Shown here piece by piece: positions 63,016 to 64,000 of a stretch of 64,000 bases of DNA. Positions within the stretch are counted from its first letter, which is position 1, and the number at the start of each line of letters is the position of its first letter. The DNA comes from Glycomyces sambucus (GTDB lineage Bacteria; Actinomycetota; Actinomycetes; Mycobacteriales; Micromonosporaceae). A model generated the notes under the pieces. The model made no database searches. It was not told the DNA's origin and was given only the letters and a program-made list of their open reading frames with translations. The translations under genes were made by a program, and so were the position numbers. Where the stretch lies: contig NZ_FNGF01000006.1 in NCBI RefSeq assembly GCF_900102815.1, positions 124,001 through 188,000 on the forward strand, given 5' to 3'.

Positions 63016-63034
63016 CCGGCGCGACCCCGACGGC

Positions 63035-63065
63035 GGCGGTCCCGGTCCTCGCGACCGGGACCGCC
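63035..63065 (+). terminator. Terminator of the first LPMO gene
   Basis: GGCGGTCCCGGTC (63035-63047) pairs perfectly with GACCGGGACCGCC (63053-63065), 20 bp after the stop. The second LPMO is therefore transcribed from its own promoter. Confidence 0.75.
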
Positions 63066-63140
63066 GTCGCGTCCACCCGCCCGACGCCCGCGCATCGACG
63101 GAGTTCGATTGGACGGACGACAGAAATATCCGCCCCGGGG

Positions 63141-63170
63141 TTTACATGCGCAGCTCAAGCCAGTTACATT
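63141..63170 (+). promoter_or_regulatory. Promoter of the second LPMO gene
   Basis: TTTACA (63141-63146), 18-bp spacer, TACATT (63165-63170), the same elements as at 61888-61917. Confidence 0.65.
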
Positions 63171-63195
63171 GAAAGTTCTCAATGTTCCTATATTT

Positions 63196-63209
63196 TGGGA
63201 GCGCTTACA
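63196..63209 (+). promoter_or_regulatory. Second CelR/CebR-like operator
   Basis: TGGGAGCGCTTACA matches the first ten bases and 12 of 14 positions overall of the CelR/CebR palindrome. It also contains the ribosome-binding site and ends on the A of the start codon, as for the first LPMO. Confidence 0.7.
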
Positions 63210-64000
63210 TGCTCAGACTCCGCAACCGCCTCGCGCACCGCACCGACCCGCCCGGACCGGGCCGGCGGCGCCTGCGCACCCTCCTGTTCACCATCGCCGC
63301 GGTCGTCGCGGCCGGCACCGCCGCGATCCTGTTCGTGCAGCCGGCCTCCAGCCACGGCACCTCCATCGCCCAGCCCTCCCGCCACTACAGCTGCTGGGAG
63401 CGGTGGGGCTCGGACTTCCAGAACCCGGCCATGGAGACCCAGGACCCGATGTGCTGGGCCGCATGGCAGAACGACACCAACGCCATGTGGAACTGGAACG
63501 GCCTCTACCGGGAGCAGGTCGCCGGCAACCACCAGGCCGCCGTCCCCGACAACCAGCTCTGCTCCGGCGGCAGGACGGGCGGCACCCGGTACGCCGCGCT
63601 CGACACGCCCGGCCCCTGGAAGACCACCCAGGTGGGCAGCAGCTTCACGTTCACCAACTGGGACCAGGCGAACCACGGCGCCGACTACTACCGCGTCTAC
63701 GTCACCAAGCAGGGCTACAACGCCCAGACGGACGCACTCGACTGGGCCGACCTGGAACTGCTGAAGGACACCGGGGACATCGACCCCGGCGTCGGCCGGA
63801 CCCCGCCCTCGGGCGGCGGCACCCTCGTCGACATCCCGATCACCGCGCCGAACCGGACCGGGCACCATGTGGTGTACATGATCTGGCAGGCCAGCCACCA
63901 GGACCAGACGTTCTACTCCTGCTCCGACGTGTGGTTCGGCTCCGGCCAGCCGCAGGAGCCCACCGGCGGGCCCACCGAGGAGCCCACGGACGACCCGACC
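63209..64000 (+). CDS. AA10 lytic polysaccharide monooxygenase, truncated by window end
   Basis: At least 264 residues, running off the window with no stop. A basic N-terminus and signal helix (about 24-43) precede the predicted mature N-terminal H49 (ASSHGTSIAQPSRHYSCWER). The second copper His is in DQANHGADYYRVYVTKQGY, and the domain ends YSCSDVWFG. A Pro/Thr/Glu linker begins at about 248, so a carbohydrate-binding module probably follows outside the window. It is a close paralogue of the preceding LPMO with a 10-residue insertion (about 195-205, GVGRTPPSGGG) before the last strands. Same promoter and operator design as its neighbour. Confidence 0.88.
   Translation, partial: MLRLRNRLAHRTDPPGPGRRRLRTLLFTIAAVVAAGTAAILFVQPASSHGTSIAQPSRHYSCWERWGSDFQNPAMETQDPMCWAAWQNDTNAMWNWNGLYREQVAGNHQAAVPDNQLCSGGRTGGTRYAALDTPGPWKTTQVGSSFTFTNWDQANHGADYYRVYVTKQGYNAQTDALDWADLELLKDTGDIDPGVGRTPPSGGGTLVDIPITAPNRTGHHVVYMIWQASHQDQTFYSCSDVWFGSGQPQEPTGGPTEEPTDDPT

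Overview
The window is high-GC DNA (about 70 % in most genes) with actinomycete features: GTG and TTG starts, leaderless promoters, an ilvBNC operon behind a peptide-dependent attenuator, the coproporphyrin haem branch (HemE, HemY/CgoX, HemQ), conservon proteins, a DUF5685 protein and AA10 lytic polysaccharide monooxygenases (LPMOs) with cellulose-type operators. I infer a cellulose-degrading filamentous actinomycete (Glycomycetaceae, Micromonosporaceae or a relative). No rRNA, tRNA, integrase, transposase or CRISPR array was seen.

Layout. 0.1-3.8 kb: heterodimeric ABC exporter. 4.0-6.4 kb (minus): methyltransferase and miaB. 6.7-14.2 kb: branched-chain amino-acid transporter livK-livH-livMG(fused)-livF followed by a CvnA-type sensor kinase and a CvnB roadblock protein. 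14.2-21.4 kb: accessory block with a DUF234 ATPase, then a lower-GC part (about 53-60 %) holding trypco2, a 1059-residue trypsin-STAND-TPR protein and a convergent 639-residue orphan; two nearly identical hairpins bracket the block. 21.5-25.2 kb (minus): ilvB-ilvN-ilvC with leader peptide and attenuator. 25.2-29.6 kb (minus): GGDEF-EAL protein and a membrane hypothetical. 29.7-35.5 kb (minus): ilvD, S26 peptidase, small membrane protein, hemQ, hemY, hemE. 35.7-40.3 kb: RNase D and fadA-fadB. 40.6-44.7 kb: secreted cell-wall-type protein and a large membrane protein. 45.0 kb (minus): dxs. 47.2-51.3 kb: adenosine-deaminase-like protein and a glycine-betaine ABC transporter. 52.0-55.0 kb: Tat-exported alginate-lyase-like enzyme, a 16-bp minisatellite with hairpins, and a DUF5685 protein. 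55.2-60.3 kb (minus): membrane hypothetical, RNA methyltransferase, APC permease, LD-carboxypeptidase. 60.5-61.8 kb: two TrkA-type proteins. 62.0-64.0 kb: two LPMOs, the second cut by the window edge.

How genes work together. ilvB, ilvN, ilvC and ilvD supply the common steps of valine/isoleucine synthesis, and liv imports the same amino acids. hemE-hemY-hemQ convert uroporphyrinogen III towards haem b. fadA and fadB form a beta-oxidation complex. The opuA genes import compatible solutes. The two LPMOs share matched promoters and CelR/CebR-like operators, so they probably respond to cello-oligosaccharides together. The hemQ-hemY-hemE, rnd, dxs, RNA methyltransferase, APC permease, trkA-trkA order resembles the Mycobacterium tuberculosis Rv2676c-Rv2692 block with accessory genes inserted.

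The best candidate for a little-described system is the 14.2-21.4 kb block. Its trypco2/trypsin-STAND-TPR pair belongs to a class predicted to act in biological conflict, and it sits 6 bp from an orphan gene I do not recognise.
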